NCBI RefSeq assembly: GCF_000305785.2
Contig: NC_018868.3
Location: 620,001 to 684,000, forward strand
Reading direction: 5' to 3'
Source: Simiduia agarivorans SA1 = DSM 21679
Lineage (GTDB): Bacteria > Pseudomonadota > Gammaproteobacteria > Pseudomonadales > Cellvibrionaceae
DNA length: 64,000 nt
The number at the start of each line of letters is the position of its first letter. The first letter of the stretch is position 1. A model generated the notes under the pieces. The model was not told where the DNA came from and did not search any database. It saw only the letters and a list, made by a program, of their open reading frames with translations. Shown piece by piece: positions 19,116 to 28,320 of this stretch. The position numbers and the translations under genes were made by a program.

Positions 19116-19522
19116 TTCGTTCTTTCACTTTCTTCACGTCCACTGAGCGAACGCACGATACGACACTCGGACACCGTATCGTAGCGACAGCACTGTGCCA
19201 ACTCATTCAGGCTTTCTTCCAGGCGCATCAGCTCCTGAATGGTACTGCGAATTTTTTCCAGCTGATCTCGGATAATTTGATCAATTTCAGCGCATGGCGC
19301 TTGCTTATCCATTTGCAGCCTAACCAGCACCTTGAGCTCATCCAGCGGAATTTGCAATTCGCGACAGCGACGAATAAACACCATGCGCTCGACATCCCTT
19401 TCGCCGTAGTCGCGGTAACCATTTGGGCTCCGGTGTGCTTCCGGCAGCAGGCCTATATCCTCGTAGTAGCGGATGGTTTTGCTGGCCATCCCGGTGCGTT
19501 TGGCCAGTTCATTAATCTTCAT
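19055..19522 (-). CDS. CadR/PbrR-like MerR regulator with chimeric C-terminus
   Basis: The first 130 or so of 155 residues are a typical MerR regulator of the Cd/Pb/Zn type: helix-turn-helix KTIRYYED, NGYRDYGERD, and metal ligands Cys77, Cys111/Cys112 and Cys120. The promoter to its right has a 19-bp spacer with an inverted repeat. The final 20 residues (from about NQCLGES) are translated from the sprT remnant in the wrong frame, so the natural C-terminus has been replaced at a recombination joint near 19113. The tail lies after the metal-binding loop, so function may survive. It is divergent from the CDF transporter gene that it presumably controls. Confidence 0.87.
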   Translation of the reverse strand: MKINELAKRTGMASKTIRYYEDIGLLPEAHRSPNGYRDYGERDVERMVFIRRCRELQIPLDELKVLVRLQMDKQAPCAEIDQIIRDQLEKIRSTIQELMRLEESLNELAQCCRYDTVSECRIVRSLSGREESERTNQCLGESRSGHHVRALQSIV

Positions 19523-19527
19523 AGGGT

Positions 19528-19558
19528 TTGACCTTCCAGTAGGTTGAAGGTTTAGTAT
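19528..19558 (+). promoter_or_regulatory. MerR-type promoter of the CDF transporter gene
   Basis: TTGACC (19528-19533) and TAGTAT (19553-19558) are 19 bp apart. ACCTTC and GAAGGT form the outer arms of an inverted repeat within the spacer. This is the usual architecture for CadR/PbrR-controlled promoters and lies between the two divergent genes. Confidence 0.8.
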
Positions 19559-19589
19559 AACAGCCTTCAATTTGGAAGCGACCCTTTGT

Positions 19590-20225
19590 ATGTCTGAGTG
19601 CTGTGCCGCCGAAGCGAGAAACTGCCAGGAACGTATCCTTCTTTGGATCGTTCTATTATTGAATGCAGTGATGTTTGTTGTCGAATTCGCTGCTGGCTGG
19701 CTGGCGCGTTCAAGCGGTTTAATGGCCGATTCCCTGGACATGCTGGCTGATGTGCTCGTGTACTCGGTGAGTCTGTATGCAGTCGGTAAAGCCCTTGCCC
19801 AGAAAGCCAAAGCCGCCCTGCTGAATGGGAGCTTGCAAATGCTATTGGGCATCGGTGTGTTTCTGCACATTGGCTGGCGAATCGGGGAGGGAAGTACACC
19901 CCAAACGGATATCATGGGCTGGATCGCTGCGCTGGCGTTGGTTGTGAACACGGCCTGCTTTGCGCTTCTGTATCGGTACCGAAGTGGTGATGTTAATATG
20001 CGCGCAAGCTGGCTGTGTTCGCGCAATGATATGTTAGCCAATGTGGGTGTGTTGGTTGCTGCCTGGCTGGTGGAGGCTTGTTCGTCCGCGTGGCCGGATT
20101 ATGTGATAGCGGCGCTTATCGCTGGGGTTGTCGTGCATTCCTCCTCCGGTATATTGATTCAGGCGAAAAAGAGTTTGAAAGAAGGAACTGAGATGAAAGC
20201 TGACGGCTGTTGTGATGTGAAGTAA
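19590..20225 (+). CDS. CDF-type cation transporter, short form
   Basis: This 211-residue protein has five to six transmembrane helices and the cation diffusion facilitator signature in helix 2 (SGLMADSLDMLADVLVYS; metal ligands Asp and Asp). It lacks the long cytoplasmic C-terminal domain of larger CDF proteins. Cys pairs are found at the N-terminus (SECCAAEARNC) and at the C-terminus (DGCCDVK), which suits a thiophilic metal. ATG 19590 is preferred over the earlier in-frame TTG 19572. Export of Cd, Zn or Pb is inferred from the regulator next to it. Confidence 0.85.
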   Translation: MSECCAAEARNCQERILLWIVLLLNAVMFVVEFAAGWLARSSGLMADSLDMLADVLVYSVSLYAVGKALAQKAKAALLNGSLQMLLGIGVFLHIGWRIGEGSTPQTDIMGWIAALALVVNTACFALLYRYRSGDVNMRASWLCSRNDMLANVGVLVAAWLVEACSSAWPDYVIAALIAGVVVHSSSGILIQAKKSLKEGTEMKADGCCDVK

Positions 20226-20348
20226 ACATTTAAGCCTATGGTGCTAAGGGGTAACGATTGACTACACCACTTTGGAAGTTTACTGTAATCTAATAGTCTA
20301 TCGAGACTTGTATTTGAATCCTTTTGCAATAAGAAGTCAGCCCGACCC

Positions 20349-20708
20349 ATGATGATCCGCCACGCCATTACATACCTGATGATCGCCCTGCTTGCGGTGC
20401 AGTCGGTGGTGGCCTCGGCGGATGCGCACCAATTACATCAATCGGGTACTGAACATCTAACATTTGACCACGAACAAGAACCGACTCATAACCCCGAGAC
20501 AGACCAAGAAATTAAATCAAGTGCTACATTGGGTAGCATTTCCTTTGATTGCCACCATTGTTGCCATTGTCATGGGCATGGCGCCATGATTTTTGCAGAA
20601 TCTGAATTACACTTGGTTGCCTTGTTTTTAGGAAATGGACCTGTCAGCTATAACGCCATCTACACCTTGGGTATCCCCCCCTCGCTGTACCGCCCTCCCA
20701 TCGCCTGA
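20349..20708 (+). CDS. CzcI-like small secreted Cys/His protein
   Basis: This 119-residue protein has a signal peptide ending near ASADAH, acidic His-containing sequence, and a dense cluster CHHCCHCHGHG at about residues 72-82. Two in-frame ATG codons start it (20349 and 20352). Its position immediately upstream of czcC is that of CzcI-type proteins, which are suspected to tune the czc operon. The Cys/His cluster is much denser than in CzcI as I know it; direct Zn, Cd or Co binding is likely. Confidence 0.68.
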   Translation: MMIRHAITYLMIALLAVQSVVASADAHQLHQSGTEHLTFDHEQEPTHNPETDQEIKSSATLGSISFDCHHCCHCHGHGAMIFAESELHLVALFLGNGPVSYNAIYTLGIPPSLYRPPIA

Positions 20709-20792
20709 TTTTACTGATTAAGTCTTTCCTCGTGTTGCGGTTTTTTCTGCAACGCTCGGCTTGAATTACCTTAAATAAGTAGGATCTACCAC

Positions 20793-22133
20793 ATGTTACC
20801 AATATGTACTGCGCTTCGTTTAAGCGCATGGGATCGGCGGAATATCAGAAACCGCTGTTTTCTGTTCAGTTTACTATTATTTATTTTTTCTTCGGGGCTT
20901 AACGCCGCACCTGGGGACTCAACGATCACGCTGGCCCATGCGGTGCAGCGTTCTTTGTCACAAAACCCGTCTCTTCAAATTTTTCCCTACCGCTATGACG
21001 CACTTCAAGGGCTGGCAGAAACGGCCCAGTTGCGGCCAGCCTATGAAGTGGGCTTTGACGCAGAAAATGTCGGAGGCAGCGGGGATTTCACGGGCGTCAG
21101 TGGTGCCGAGCTAACCGTTGCTCTGTCTTCGGTAATCGAAATGGGGGATAAGCGCTTGGCTCGGCAGGGTGTGGTATCTCACCGTCGGTCACTTCTCGAC
21201 GCCCATCGACAAGTGGAATCCCTGGCCCTGTTAGGTGAAGTCACACGCCGCTACGTTGATGTGCTCGCAGCACAGGCGCAGGTTGAACTGGCAAAAGAAG
21301 CTGCCCAGCTGGGAAACGAAAGCTTACGCATTGTGCAAAAGCGGGCTGCTGCAGGAGCCACGCCCGAGGCTGAAGTGAAACGTGCGCAGGCCGCTGCTGA
21401 GCAAGCAAAGCTCGCTTTATTCGCGGAGCAACAACGACTTACTTATTTGAAAGTGGCATTGTCTGCCCTCTGGGGATCGACCAATCCAGAGTTTGACAAA
21501 GTGGAAGGGGATCTATTCCAGTTCGGCGAGGATGTTGCTTTTGAAAGGTTGTATGCAAAAGTGGAAAAGAATCCAGCGATACAAATTTTTGCGGCTCAGT
21601 CCCGCCTGAAAGACGCTGAATTACGCCTTGCAAAAACCCAATCCAGCGCCGACATCAGTTGGTCGGTGGGCGTTCGTCGAATGCAGGAAACAGATGACAC
21701 CGCTCTGGTTGCTGGCTTCAGTATGCCGCTGTTTTCAGCTAAGCGAAATGCCGGCGCCGTTTCCACCGCATTGGCTGAGAAAAATCAGGTGTTAGCAGAG
21801 CGTGAGGTGATGTTACTCGATTTGCACACGCAACTGTTTCGAGCTTTTCACAACCGCAAGCAAGCCATTGTTGCGGTAAAAGCCCTGCGTACCGCCATCA
21901 TCCCAGCCCTTGAACAGGCACTGGTTGAAACTCAAGCGGCGTATCAGCGAGGCCGGTACGGGTACCTCGATTATGTCAGTGCACGGCAGGAGCTATTGAG
22001 CGCCAGACGCACTCAGATCGAAGCAGCCGCAGCCGCCTTAACCTATGGCGCAGAAATTGAGCAGCTGACAGCAGAGCCTCTGGCCCTGACCCAGTATGGG
22101 GAAGACGACACATTTTCAGGATTACCACAATGA
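20793..22133 (+). CDS. czcC: CzcC-type outer-membrane efflux protein
   Basis: This 446-residue TolC-family protein forms the outer-membrane duct of the CzcCBA pump. It has a signal peptide (hydrophobic FLFSLLLFIFSSGLNA), two repeated TolC-like halves and long coiled-coil stretches (AEAEVKRAQAAAEQAK). It shows the LSQNPSL and GRYGYLDYVSARQELL signatures of the family. It overlaps czcB by 4 bases (ATGA 22130-22133). Confidence 0.93.
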   Translation: MLPICTALRLSAWDRRNIRNRCFLFSLLLFIFSSGLNAAPGDSTITLAHAVQRSLSQNPSLQIFPYRYDALQGLAETAQLRPAYEVGFDAENVGGSGDFTGVSGAELTVALSSVIEMGDKRLARQGVVSHRRSLLDAHRQVESLALLGEVTRRYVDVLAAQAQVELAKEAAQLGNESLRIVQKRAAAGATPEAEVKRAQAAAEQAKLALFAEQQRLTYLKVALSALWGSTNPEFDKVEGDLFQFGEDVAFERLYAKVEKNPAIQIFAAQSRLKDAELRLAKTQSSADISWSVGVRRMQETDDTALVAGFSMPLFSAKRNAGAVSTALAEKNQVLAEREVMLLDLHTQLFRAFHNRKQAIVAVKALRTAIIPALEQALVETQAAYQRGRYGYLDYVSARQELLSARRTQIEAAAAALTYGAEIEQLTAEPLALTQYGEDDTFSGLPQ

Positions 22134-23071
22134 ACTCCAAAACGCATATTAAAAAATCCATCACCCATCTTCTTATCAGTTACTTAGCGATCGCACTGCT
22201 GTCTGTACAAACCTTTGCAGAGACTGGCCACGAAGAAGAGACAGAGCACGACGAAGAAGGCCACATAGAACTGACACAGGAACAGATGCTGCATGCTGGT
22301 ATTACGCTGACAACCGCTACCTCGGGGACTATCCGCGATGTCTTACCGGTGTATGGCGTCGTGGCTACCAACGCAGAGCGCGAACAGTCGGTGACAGCAC
22401 GCTTCGATGGCATTATTCGGGAAGTCAAAAAAAGTACGGGTGATACGATTCGTAAAGGCGAAACCTTGCTGACCGTAGAAGCGAATGAAAGCCTGAAAAC
22501 CTATTCGATAACGTCCGCACTCGATGGTGTCGTTACTCAGCGTAATGCGAACGTTGGCGAGCAAACTACCGATACACCATTGTTAGTTATTCAGGATCTC
22601 TCAACGGTTTGGGTGGAACTGTCGGTTTTCCCCAAAGATGTTAGTCAGGTGAGTTTAGGCCAAAAAGTTCGCGTGCTCAGTCTCGACTCAACCCAAATCG
22701 CAGAAGGAGAAATTTTCTATATTGCACCACATGGCCAGGGTGGCAACCAGGCCATTACAGCTCGCGTTTTGATAGACAACCCCAGAGGCCGATGGAAACC
22801 CGGGCTGTTTGTCAATGCGCAAATCACCCGTGATGAAGTCCCCGCTCCGGTAGTGATCCGTAACGAGGCCCTGCAGATCGTGGAAGATAACCCCGTCGTG
22901 TTTGTTCAGGGTGAGGAGGGTTTTGAACCACGTGCGGTGACGCTCGGACGTACCGACGGCGAATTGAGCGAAGTCTTGTCTGGCCTGGCTGTTGATGAAG
23001 TGTATGTCAGCAAAAACAGCTTTGTCCTGAAATCAGAATTGGGCAAGGAGGATGCTGAACATGGACACTAA
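22130..23071 (+). CDS. czcB: CzcB-type periplasmic adaptor
   Basis: This 313-residue RND adaptor has a signal peptide and a His/Glu-rich mature N-terminus (HEEETEHDEEGH) that may bind metal. The lipoyl halves (VTARFDGIIREVKKSTGD and YSITSALDGVVTQRNANVGEQ) sit almost directly together, with little alpha-hairpin between. It therefore belongs to the short-hairpin adaptors of heavy-metal pumps. A beta-barrel follows (VWVELSVFPKDV, VRVLSLDS). It links the CzcA pump to CzcC. Confidence 0.92.
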   Translation: MNSKTHIKKSITHLLISYLAIALLSVQTFAETGHEEETEHDEEGHIELTQEQMLHAGITLTTATSGTIRDVLPVYGVVATNAEREQSVTARFDGIIREVKKSTGDTIRKGETLLTVEANESLKTYSITSALDGVVTQRNANVGEQTTDTPLLVIQDLSTVWVELSVFPKDVSQVSLGQKVRVLSLDSTQIAEGEIFYIAPHGQGGNQAITARVLIDNPRGRWKPGLFVNAQITRDEVPAPVVIRNEALQIVEDNPVVFVQGEEGFEPRAVTLGRTDGELSEVLSGLAVDEVYVSKNSFVLKSELGKEDAEHGH

Positions 23072-23154
23072 TCAATCTTTAATCGCTCTAACTAGGGTAA
23101 CGGACAGATCCTTCCCACTGCACGGGTCTCATGAACTCAACTCGGGAGTTCATC

Positions 23155-26100
23155 ATGATTGATAAACTGATTCAATTTTCCATCGCCCGGCGTTGGGTTG
23201 TGATGTTTCTGGTGCTAGTCGTTGGCGCCTTAGGCGTCTGGAACTATCAGCATTTACCCATCGACGCGGTGCCCGACATCACCAACGTCCAGGTACAAAT
23301 TAACACCGAAGCGCCTGGTTATTCGCCACTGGAAGTGGAGCAACGCGTCACCTATCTGGTGGAATTAGCCATCACTGGGCTGCCCCACGTGGAAAGTACC
23401 CGATCCCTGTCCCGCTATGCACTCTCGCAGGTGACAGTGGTGTTTGAAAAAGGCACGGACATCTATTTTGCCCGCAACCTGATCAATGAGCGACTGCAAC
23501 AGGCCAAGAGTGAAATGCCTGCCGGTATCGAACCGGTGATGGGACCAGTAGCAACGGGGCTTGGTGAAATATTTCACTATGCAGTTCATGCCAAACCAGA
23601 CGCACTGCAGGCCAGCGGAGAGCCGTATGATGCTACTGCGCTACGGACCTTGCAGGATTGGGTAATCCGGCCACAGTTGCGCTTAGTCCCGGGCGTCACT
23701 GAGGTTAACACCATTGGAGGCTTTGAACGGCAGTTTCACATTACGCCGGAACCGTCAAAGCTGTTGGCCTACCAGCTCAGCTTTGATGACCTGGTGGCAG
23801 CACTGGAGAAGAATAATGCCAATGTGGGAGCGGGCTATATTGAAAAAAATGGCGAACAATACCTGATCCGTGCTCCTGGACAGGTGGCTGACATTCCCGC
23901 AATTGAAAAAATCATCGTCGCTCTTCGGGCGGGGGTGCCAATCACGGTTGCCGATGTGGCTGGAGTAGGGTTCGGCAAAGAATTGCGAACGGGGGCCGCA
24001 ACCCTCGATGGTGAGGAAACGGTATTGGGTACCGCCGTCATGCTGCTGGGCGGTAATAGCCGAACGGTGTCTGAGGCCGTATCGGCCAAACTGAAGGAAA
24101 TCAACCAAACACTGCCTGAGGGCGTCATCGCTGAACCCGTTTACAACCGCACGGTACTGGTCGATAAAACCATCGCGACCGTACAGGCTAATCTGGCCGA
24201 AGGTGCCATATTGGTTGTTGTAGTGCTCTTGATCATGCTTGGTAATGTCCGAGCCGCACTGCTAACAGCCATGGTGATCCCTTTATCAATGCTGATGTTA
24301 ATGACAGGCATGGTGCAAACCAAGGTGAGTGCCAATCTGATGAGCTTGGGCGCGCTGGATTTCGGATTGATCGTGGATGGTGCGGTCATTATTGTCGAAA
24401 ACTGCATATTGCGCCTGGCGGGGCGCCAACACCATCTTGGGCGCACCTTGAAATTGGACGAGCGCTTTCAAACGGTGTTTGCGGCGACTCGTGAGGTCTT
24501 CACCCCGAGTTTGATCAGCGTGCTGGTGGTCATTCTGGTGAATCTGCCGATTCTGGCGCTGACCGGCGTGGAGGGAAAAATGTTTACTCCCATGGCAATG
24601 GCGGTGATCATGGCGCTGTTGTCCGCATTGGTGTTGTCGCTGACCTTCGTTCCTGCGGCTGTGGCCCTCCTAATGCGTGGACACATCGAGGAGAAGGATA
24701 ACCTGATCGTCCGTTCTTCCAAGCGGCTGTATTCCCCGATATTGGCCTGGGTTGTCCGGTTTCGCGTCTGGGTGCTATCCGCAGCACTAATATTTGTGTC
24801 CATCATTGGAGTACTGGCAACCCGGATGGGGACAGAATTTATTCCGAACCTGGATGAGGGCGATATTGCCGTCCAGGCGTTGCGAATTCCCGGCACCAGC
24901 CTCAGCCAATCCCTGGATATGCAATTTCGTCTGGAAAAAGCCGTGCTGGAAATGCCTGAAGTTAAAACCTTCTTCTCGCGTGTGGGAACCGCCGAAGTCG
25001 CCAGCGATCCCATGGGGCCCAATATCTCTGATGGCTATGTCATGCTGAAGGACAAAAGTGAATGGCCTGATCCCGATAAAACTAAAACCCAGCTGTTGGA
25101 AGAAATGGGTGAGAAACTTTCGTTGTTGCCTGGCAATGCCTATGAGATCAGCCAACCGATCCAGCTTCGCTTTAATGAATTGATTTCAGGTGTCAGGTCG
25201 GATTTAGGGATCAAGGTATTCGGCGATGATTTGCAGCAACTGCTGAAATCCGGAAGCGATATCGCCGCTGTACTGAACGGTATAGAGGGCGCTGAAGGCG
25301 TCAAGGTGGAACAGGTGTCGGGCTTACCCATTTTGTCAGTCGAAGCGGATCGCTCCGCCCTGTATCGCTATGGCTTGAACGTTGCCGATGTGCAGGACGT
25401 CGTCGCTGCCGCCACAGGCGGCGAAGAGGCCGGCCTTATCTTCGAGGGTGACCAACGTTTCTCGATCGTCGTGCGCTTGGCAGAACGGTTACGGGCCGAC
25501 CTGAGCAGCCTGGAGCGTTTGCCCATCCCCTTACCGGACGGTGGTTATGTACCGTTGCGTGAGGTCGCCAGCCTGACGCTGGCACCCGGCCCCAATCAGA
25601 TCTCCCGAGAAAACGGTAAACGCCGATTGGTGGTCAGCGCGAATGTTCGCGGTCGCGATTTGGGAGGGTTTGTGGCTGAAGTACAAGGCAAAGTGGCGCA
25701 ACAGGTCAAGCTACCGCCCGGCTATTGGCTGGCATACGGCGGTACCTTTGAACAGCTTCAGTCTGCGTCACAACGGTTAAGTCTGCTGGTGCCTGTGACA
25801 CTGGTGATGATCTTTGCGTTGCTGATGATGACTTTTAGCTCCGCTAAAGACGCCGCACTGGTATTCAGTGGCGTTCCTCTCGCGCTGACCGGCGGCGTCA
25901 TCGCTTTGTGGCTGCGTGACATACCGCTGTCAATTACTGCCGGTGTCGGTTTTATCACCCTGTGCGGAGTATCGGTGCTGACGGGGGTTATGATGGTATC
26001 CGCTTTCCGGGACGCGCTTAATCGTGGCGAAGCCATCGAGTCAGCGATTCAGAGTGGAGCAATGCTCAGATTACGCCCGATATTGATGGTCGCTTTGGTG

Positions 26101-26295
26101 GCCGCGCTCGGCTTTTTGCCCATGGCACTCAACACCAGTACGGGTGCTGAAGTACAAAGGCCCTTGGCCACCGTAGTTATTGGCGGAATCATTTCTTCAA
26201 CTCTACTCACATTGTTGGTGTTGCCTGGCTTGTATCGTCTTGCATGGCGAAAACCGAAAAGAATGAATGGAAATGGCGAACCGGTTGCACAATAA
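23155..26295 (+). CDS. czcA: CzcA-type heavy-metal RND pump
   Basis: This 1046-residue inner-membrane proton/metal antiporter is the engine of the CzcCBA pump for Co, Zn and Cd. The heavy-metal RND signature DFGLIVDGAVIIVEN in transmembrane helix 4 contains the Asp/Asp/Glu residues used for proton coupling. Two large periplasmic loops and twelve helices are evident from the hydrophobicity pattern. The start chosen is ATG 23155 at the conserved MIDKLIQFS, with GGGAG upstream; ATG 23131 would add eight residues. It is 83 bases after czcB. Confidence 0.94.
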   Translation: MIDKLIQFSIARRWVVMFLVLVVGALGVWNYQHLPIDAVPDITNVQVQINTEAPGYSPLEVEQRVTYLVELAITGLPHVESTRSLSRYALSQVTVVFEKGTDIYFARNLINERLQQAKSEMPAGIEPVMGPVATGLGEIFHYAVHAKPDALQASGEPYDATALRTLQDWVIRPQLRLVPGVTEVNTIGGFERQFHITPEPSKLLAYQLSFDDLVAALEKNNANVGAGYIEKNGEQYLIRAPGQVADIPAIEKIIVALRAGVPITVADVAGVGFGKELRTGAATLDGEETVLGTAVMLLGGNSRTVSEAVSAKLKEINQTLPEGVIAEPVYNRTVLVDKTIATVQANLAEGAILVVVVLLIMLGNVRAALLTAMVIPLSMLMLMTGMVQTKVSANLMSLGALDFGLIVDGAVIIVENCILRLAGRQHHLGRTLKLDERFQTVFAATREVFTPSLISVLVVILVNLPILALTGVEGKMFTPMAMAVIMALLSALVLSLTFVPAAVALLMRGHIEEKDNLIVRSSKRLYSPILAWVVRFRVWVLSAALIFVSIIGVLATRMGTEFIPNLDEGDIAVQALRIPGTSLSQSLDMQFRLEKAVLEMPEVKTFFSRVGTAEVASDPMGPNISDGYVMLKDKSEWPDPDKTKTQLLEEMGEKLSLLPGNAYEISQPIQLRFNELISGVRSDLGIKVFGDDLQQLLKSGSDIAAVLNGIEGAEGVKVEQVSGLPILSVEADRSALYRYGLNVADVQDVVAAATGGEEAGLIFEGDQRFSIVVRLAERLRADLSSLERLPIPLPDGGYVPLREVASLTLAPGPNQISRENGKRRLVVSANVRGRDLGGFVAEVQGKVAQQVKLPPGYWLAYGGTFEQLQSASQRLSLLVPVTLVMIFALLMMTFSSAKDAALVFSGVPLALTGGVIALWLRDIPLSITAGVGFITLCGVSVLTGVMMVSAFRDALNRGEAIESAIQSGAMLRLRPILMVALVAALGFLPMALNTSTGAEVQRPLATVVIGGIISSTLLTLLVLPGLYRLAWRKPKRMNGNGEPVAQ

Positions 26296-26371
26296 CTGAC
26301 TTGAGCGCGCGGCATGTGATTCATGCCGCGTGTCGTCTTACGTAACAGCTACACTTTATAGGAATACGCAC

Positions 26372-26686
26372 ATGAAACTAATCACAGCCTTTATTCATCA
26401 TGTACGAACTTCAGACGTAATCAATGCGCTACACGATTCAGGCTACAAGAACATGGCAATGCTTGATGTCAAAGGCACCTTGAAACCCTTAGGTGAGCAA
26501 GAGCTGGCCTATACGTCTGAAACTGGCGCGGTGATTTCAGAAGTTTAACTATCATTGGCCTGCGAAGACGACCAGGTTGATGCGGTGACAACTATCATCC
26601 GTAAAGCTGGAAAAATCGGCGATAACATATCCGGTTGGGTCTACGTCAGCCCCATTGAGCAGGCGCTACCTATAGACGGTCATTAA
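26372..26686 (+). pseudogene. P-II-like protein of the czc operon, interrupted by one ochre codon
   Basis: A 104-codon frame encodes a compact P-II-type protein (MKLITAFIHHVRTSDVINAL, then LACEDDQVDAVTTIIRKAG, then GWVYVSPIEQALPI). It is interrupted only by TAA at 26546-26548 (codon 59), where CAA, hence Gln, is the simplest original codon. No frameshift is present and the sequence on both sides is good. The Cys in LACEDD sits near the start of the second half. P-II paralogues in czc loci are thought to sense metal rather than nitrogen; whether this one is dead or read through cannot be told from sequence. Confidence 0.85.
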
Positions 26687-26759
26687 CCCTCCCGGTGTTG
26701 TGCGCGCCGGCTGCGTCCTTACCAGCGCCACAGCACTGGAATCGCCTGGTGGAAGAGCC

Positions 26760-27641
26760 ATGCATAATCACGATCACACCAACAGTTCAAAACGTATTGG
26801 CTGGGCCTTTTTCCTCAACCTGTGTTTTACGGTCATTGAATTTATTGGGGGCTGGCTGACAAGTAGCACCGCCATCATGGCGGACGCAGTCCACGATCTT
26901 GGAGACAGCCTATCTATAGGTCTTGCCTGGGTGCTGAGCAAGGTCAGCGAGAAGGGCTCGAATAATGATTTTACTTACGGATACCGCCGCCTGTCGTTAT
27001 TAGGTGCGTTGGTCAATGGCTTGGTACTTATTGCCGGTTCAGTTTGGGTCTTGTCAGAGGCTATCCCAAAACTGTTGCAACCTGAAATGCCCCTCGTCGA
27101 AGGAATGCTGGGCTTGGCTATTCTGGGTGTCATAGTCAATGGATTTTCTGCCTATAAACTTAGCCATGGAAAAACACTTAACGAAAAAGTCTTGAACTGG
27201 CATTTATTGGAAGATGTACTGGGCTGGGTGGCTGTCCTGATTGTATCCATTGTGCTGCTCTTTGTAGATTGGCCTATTCTAGATCCAGCACTGTCTATCG
27301 TTTTTACCCTTTATATCGTGTTCAATGTAGGAAAGAACCTTTGGAGTACCACTCGATTATTTCTTCAGGCAACACCTGACAAAACGCTGTCGGAGTCACT
27401 TCATCGGAGCCTGTCCTCGCTTGAGGATGTCCGCAGTGTTCATCACCTTCACCTGTGGTCACTGGATGGTGAGCACCATGTGCTTACCGCACACCTGGTA
27501 TTGCAACGCGCATTAACCTTGGAGCAGCAACTTAGTTTGAAAAGGGCAATTGCCGATCGCCTCGGCGAGTTCGAACTCGCGCATACGACCATTGAATTCG
27601 AATTTGAGGAGGAAGCCTGTCGAGATGCAAGCGTTATCTGA
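26760..27641 (+). CDS. czcD: CzcD-type cation diffusion facilitator
   Basis: This 293-residue protein has six transmembrane helices and the metal sites of CDF transporters in helix 2 (IMADAVHDLGDSLS; His and Asp) and helix 5 (HLLEDVLGW). A C-terminal cytoplasmic domain with HHLHLWSLDGEHHVLTAHL follows. A short His-rich leader (MHNHDHTN) marks the start at ATG 26760; a GTG at 26700 would extend it without support. It exports Zn, Cd or Co from cytoplasm to periplasm, feeding CzcCBA. Confidence 0.93.
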   Translation: MHNHDHTNSSKRIGWAFFLNLCFTVIEFIGGWLTSSTAIMADAVHDLGDSLSIGLAWVLSKVSEKGSNNDFTYGYRRLSLLGALVNGLVLIAGSVWVLSEAIPKLLQPEMPLVEGMLGLAILGVIVNGFSAYKLSHGKTLNEKVLNWHLLEDVLGWVAVLIVSIVLLFVDWPILDPALSIVFTLYIVFNVGKNLWSTTRLFLQATPDKTLSESLHRSLSSLEDVRSVHHLHLWSLDGEHHVLTAHLVLQRALTLEQQLSLKRAIADRLGEFELAHTTIEFEFEEEACRDASVI

Positions 27642-27673
27642 AACCGCTGAATTTCGTTAGGAAACTCAAGTTG

Positions 27674-28123
27674 TCACACAAGTACATCGATGTGTCTACC
27701 CAATGGCTCAACCGAAGCGGAGTTAATCTCACCTTTTGCTTGTACTGCCATCATTATTGCTTGTAGAGAGGCGTTACGATCTTGCAGTGTGGGACCAGCG
27801 GGTGCCATAGACGCCATTCGTATTAGTTGGGCTTTTTTCAGCGTTGCTTGGGGATTATTGGGCTCAGCTGACGTATCAAACACGATATCACCTGAGACGA
27901 CAAAAAGTTCTCCATCGAAAGGCCTATAGTGGTAATTGGGTGGTGAACTGTGCTGTGTCGTAACCGCGAGATGAGATTCGACATGACGCTGAATATGAGC
28001 CTGAGAAAGCTCTAATCGTTTGCGCTCGTTAGAGTTGCCTCCTGACCTAGTCTCTGTGTCGCGCGCTGAATTGTTGGATGAAGCGCTCAATGACGCTGTG
28101 GGTATAGACAAAACTGTTGTCAT
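27674..28123 (-). CDS. SprA-related putative metalloprotease
   Basis: This 149-residue protein matches the SprA-related (CJM1_0395-type) family. It shows RHVESHLAV in place of the usual HEQAHLAA, followed by GELFVVSGDIVFDTS and ATLKKAQLIRMASMAPAGPTLQDRNASL. The zinc-like HExxH pattern is reduced to H-V-E-S-H, so the two His and one Glu are kept but respaced (HVESH still reads as HxExH), which may alter catalysis. It is also shorter than family members, which usually have a longer Gln/Ala-rich N-terminus. ATG 28123 follows GGAGAGG. No function in metal resistance is evident. Confidence 0.68.
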   Translation of the reverse strand: MTTVLSIPTASLSASSNNSARDTETRSGGNSNERKRLELSQAHIQRHVESHLAVTTQHSSPPNYHYRPFDGELFVVSGDIVFDTSAEPNNPQATLKKAQLIRMASMAPAGPTLQDRNASLQAIMMAVQAKGEINSASVEPLGRHIDVLV

Positions 28124-28320
28124 CGCCCCTCTCCACAAAAATCGGCAATAGCCTCAGTATATCGAAATCTTTAACGACTGGCTTATTTCCAATACTTTCT
28201 GCGTTATTCGATTTAAGATTAACTGGAGATTCCCATAGACAACATCATATTAGTCAGCGCAGAGCAAGTATGTTGAGCAGGTAAACCTAATTGCTTCTGC
28301 ACATCGTTCAGCATGCTGCC

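Noticed and set aside
20226..20348. Third MerR-type promoter upstream of the czc operon
   Set aside because: TTGACT is present, but the spacer to TGTAAT is 20 bp and there is no inverted repeat, so an ordinary or unknown promoter is as likely.
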